Assembly (NCBI GenBank): GCA_030429565.1
Contig: JAUIFE010000005.1
Location: forward strand, 186,001-250,000
Length of the DNA stretch: 64,000 nucleotides
Source: Holophagae bacterium
Lineage (GTDB): Bacteria; Acidobacteriota; Holophagae; Acanthopleuribacterales; Acanthopleuribacteraceae
Direction: 5' to 3'
This document shows, piece after piece, positions 62,545 through 64,000 of this stretch (positions are counted from its first letter, which is position 1; every line of letters begins with the position of its first letter). The notes beneath the pieces are model-generated. The model was not told where the DNA came from. It saw only the letters and a list, made by a program, of their open reading frames with translations, and did not search any database. The translations under genes and the position numbers were made by a program.

Positions 62545-62973
62545 TTAAACCGCCGCGTGACCTTCCGCATATCCGACCAAATGTTCTTCAGTTGGCGCGA
62601 TCATGTGGCAGATGTTGAGTGGGACGCCCGCTGGATCGACGACCACAAAGTGGCGTTCGCCCCAGGCTTCGTCGGCTAATTCGTGCAGGATCGGCACGCC
62701 CGCCTCGGAAAGCTCGGCGTAGGCTTCGTCGGCGCTTTCTACGTAGATGCTAAACGAGATACCTTCGTTGTAAGCTGGTTGAAAGATAGGGGGTTGGCTT
62801 TCGTGGTTGGGTTTGAGGAAACCGATGTCGAACGACTTTTCACCGGGGGACTGAATGTTGACATACCAGTCGCTGGCGAAGGTCACTTCGAAACCAAAAT
62901 ATTTGGTATAGAACTCTTTACACTCTTCGATGCGGTCGGTGTTAACGACGGGGGTGCAAGCTGTCATTTTCAT
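62545..62973 (-). CDS. VOC-superfamily (glyoxalase/bleomycin-resistance-like) protein
   Basis: 142 residues. I start at ATG 62973, with GAGG 7 nt upstream; a longer frame to 63153 adds a basic, unlikely extension. The fold shows as paired beta-alpha-beta-beta-beta modules: TPVVNTDRIEECKEFYTKYF with FEVTFASDWYVNIQSP, then ISFSIYVESADEAYAELSEA and the family ending GERHFVVVDPAGVPLNICHM. Members bind a metal and act as lyases, dioxygenases or antibiotic-binding proteins. The substrate is not evident. Being outside the PKS operon, a self-resistance role is only a possibility. Confidence 0.8.
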   Translation of the reverse strand: MKMTACTPVVNTDRIEECKEFYTKYFGFEVTFASDWYVNIQSPGEKSFDIGFLKPNHESQPPIFQPAYNEGISFSIYVESADEAYAELSEAGVPILHELADEAWGERHFVVVDPAGVPLNICHMIAPTEEHLVGYAEGHAAV

Positions 62974-63694
62974 TGAGATGCCTCGTTGATGAAAGGGTGG
63001 TGGGGTGATCTGCCGGAAATGAGCGAGGAGGATGATGTGGTTGCCTGTGTGTCGTGTTCCTCTAGCTTTGAACCTATTCTGGTTTTTTCCGGCGCGGGCC
63101 TCTTGACATTTTTTGCTTTTCTCAATCGATTTGCGAAAAGCCTTGGGCGCCAACGGTTTGGTGAACTCATTTTTTTATGAGTTATTTTGGGGTGCCGTTT
63201 CGGCGGCCGTCGTTACGGCGTAACAGCGGCCCTTTTGGGGTCGTCGCCGCGTGAATTTCAGGTTGGGGGGTCGGCGTCATGGTCGGCGTATCGCGACCTT
63301 TTTTGTCGTTGCGGCCGTCTTTGCAGTTGGGTCGCGGGCTGTTGTTGGTTGTCGGCCTTCGCGAAGAATTCAGAATTATTTGCGATGACGACTTTTTGTG
63401 GGCGGGCCGGTCGGCGGTGGCGCGCTGAGGATCAATACCTATATATAATGGAGCCGATATTTTTATCTGAAAAAAGATAAGAAAATAGGCGAAATCACTT
63501 GCATTTTGCCGGTCTAATGACCTATGTTGAAGGTGCCTGAAACGTTCGAGTTCGGCGTTCTCTTTCCGGTGATTCGCGACATTATGTCCATCATCATTTC
63601 TAATAGAATATTAAAAGAGAATCGTCGAAAAATGTGATGTGTTTTACGTGTGTGTCGCCTCTGCTTTGAATTTTATTCACAGCGGAGTTCTACC
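62974..63694. other. Intergenic region before the peroxidase gene
   Basis: About 720 bases with no supported gene. An AT-rich TATATATAATGG stretch at 63440-63451 could contain a -10 box for the plus-strand peroxidase gene, but it is about 245 nt from its start and has no clear -35. Confidence 0.45.
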
Positions 63695-64000
63695 ATGTTC
63701 TTGTTATCGTCTTCGCCAACCATTCGTCTCTCGACATCCCTATTTTTTATCTTCCTTTTCAGCACCTTTGCCGTCGCTCAATCTGAGTACCGTTCCATTG
63801 ACGGGTCCGGCAATAATCCCAACAATCCTCGTTGGGGTGCTGCTTTTACCCAGCTCGACCGCGTTGTACCACCTGCTTACGCCGACGGTGTCAGCGCGCT
63901 CAGCGGCCAAGATCGTCCTGCTCCGCGCGACATCAGCAACACGGTGCTCGCGCAAAGCGAATCCATTCCCAGTGCCAAGCAATTGACCGACATGGTCTGG
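63695..64000 (+). CDS. Exported animal-type haem peroxidase (3' end outside window)
   Basis: 102 codons are visible from ATG 63695, with GGAG 7-8 nt upstream; the frame is still open at the window edge. A signal peptide (STSLFFIFLFSTFAVAQ) ends near residue 29. The following EYRSIDGSGNN, then NPRWGAAFTQLDRVVPPAYADG and RPAPRDISNTVLAQ, are the hallmark N-terminal segment of the animal haem peroxidase (myeloperoxidase-like) family. The catalytic haem-binding residues lie beyond the window. Expected role: extracellular peroxide-dependent halogenation or oxidation. Confidence 0.8.
   Translation, partial: MFLLSSSPTIRLSTSLFFIFLFSTFAVAQSEYRSIDGSGNNPNNPRWGAAFTQLDRVVPPAYADGVSALSGQDRPAPRDISNTVLAQSESIPSAKQLTDMVW

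Overview
The window is a biosynthesis-rich stretch of a bacterial chromosome. Most of it (about 20.0-60.2 kb) is one minus-strand polyketide/non-ribosomal peptide gene cluster. The rest holds a split RiPP (ribosomally made, modified peptide) locus, a large two-gene anti-phage defence module and secreted proteins. Signal peptides, exported beta-propellers, a PL6-type polysaccharide lyase and an NHLM-type peptide exporter suggest a Gram-negative, possibly marine or host-associated bacterium. An Acidobacteriota of the Acanthopleuribacter kind would fit, but that is an inference from gene content and no rRNA is present. The PKS genes read clearly GC-richer than the surroundings, and the block near 18-20 kb is visibly AT-richer. 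No tRNA, rRNA, CRISPR array or intact insertion sequence was seen.

Left part (1-15.3 kb): the 3' end of an NHLM-type ABC exporter (plus strand) faces a minus-strand RiPP cassette that exists twice. Each copy has a 49-residue precursor with a conserved 30-residue leader ending in GG, a divergent 19-residue core ending in N-T-[Y/W]-C-x-E-x-C, a conserved hairpin upstream and two conserved hairpins downstream. The right copy still has its radical SAM/SPASM maturase. The left copy keeps only a decayed 3' end of a second maturase gene, with an in-frame stop. Between the copies sit a 1170-residue protein and a roughly 1988-residue DUF1998-type helicase with an 8-nt overlap, which I read as a Druantia type III-like druH-druE pair.

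Middle left (16.4-20.0 kb): an exported right-handed beta-helix lyase, then an operon of a small secreted cysteine-rich protein and a 6-bladed beta-propeller protein, closed by a strong terminator.

Centre (20.0-60.2 kb, all minus strand, read from high to low coordinates): PKS1 loads N-formylglycine (formyltransferase, adenylation domain with the glycine code, carrier protein). Six extension modules follow across PKS1-PKS4. Modules without an acyltransferase alternate with modules that have one, and two modules are split between proteins at the AT|DH boundary. PKS4 ends in ACP-ACP-alpha-oxoamine synthase, as in PigH of prodigiosin biosynthesis, so the chain should leave by decarboxylative condensation with an amino acid to give an aminoketone. 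Downstream lie a small unknown protein, a PLP enzyme, a stand-alone adenylation enzyme, a free carrier protein and a GNAT acyltransferase, probably a tailoring set.

Right edge (60.2-64 kb): a candidate promoter and a run of structured intergenic repeats precede an exported beta-propeller (lactonase-like) protein, a VOC/glyoxalase-like protein, and the start of an exported animal-type haem peroxidase that runs off the window.
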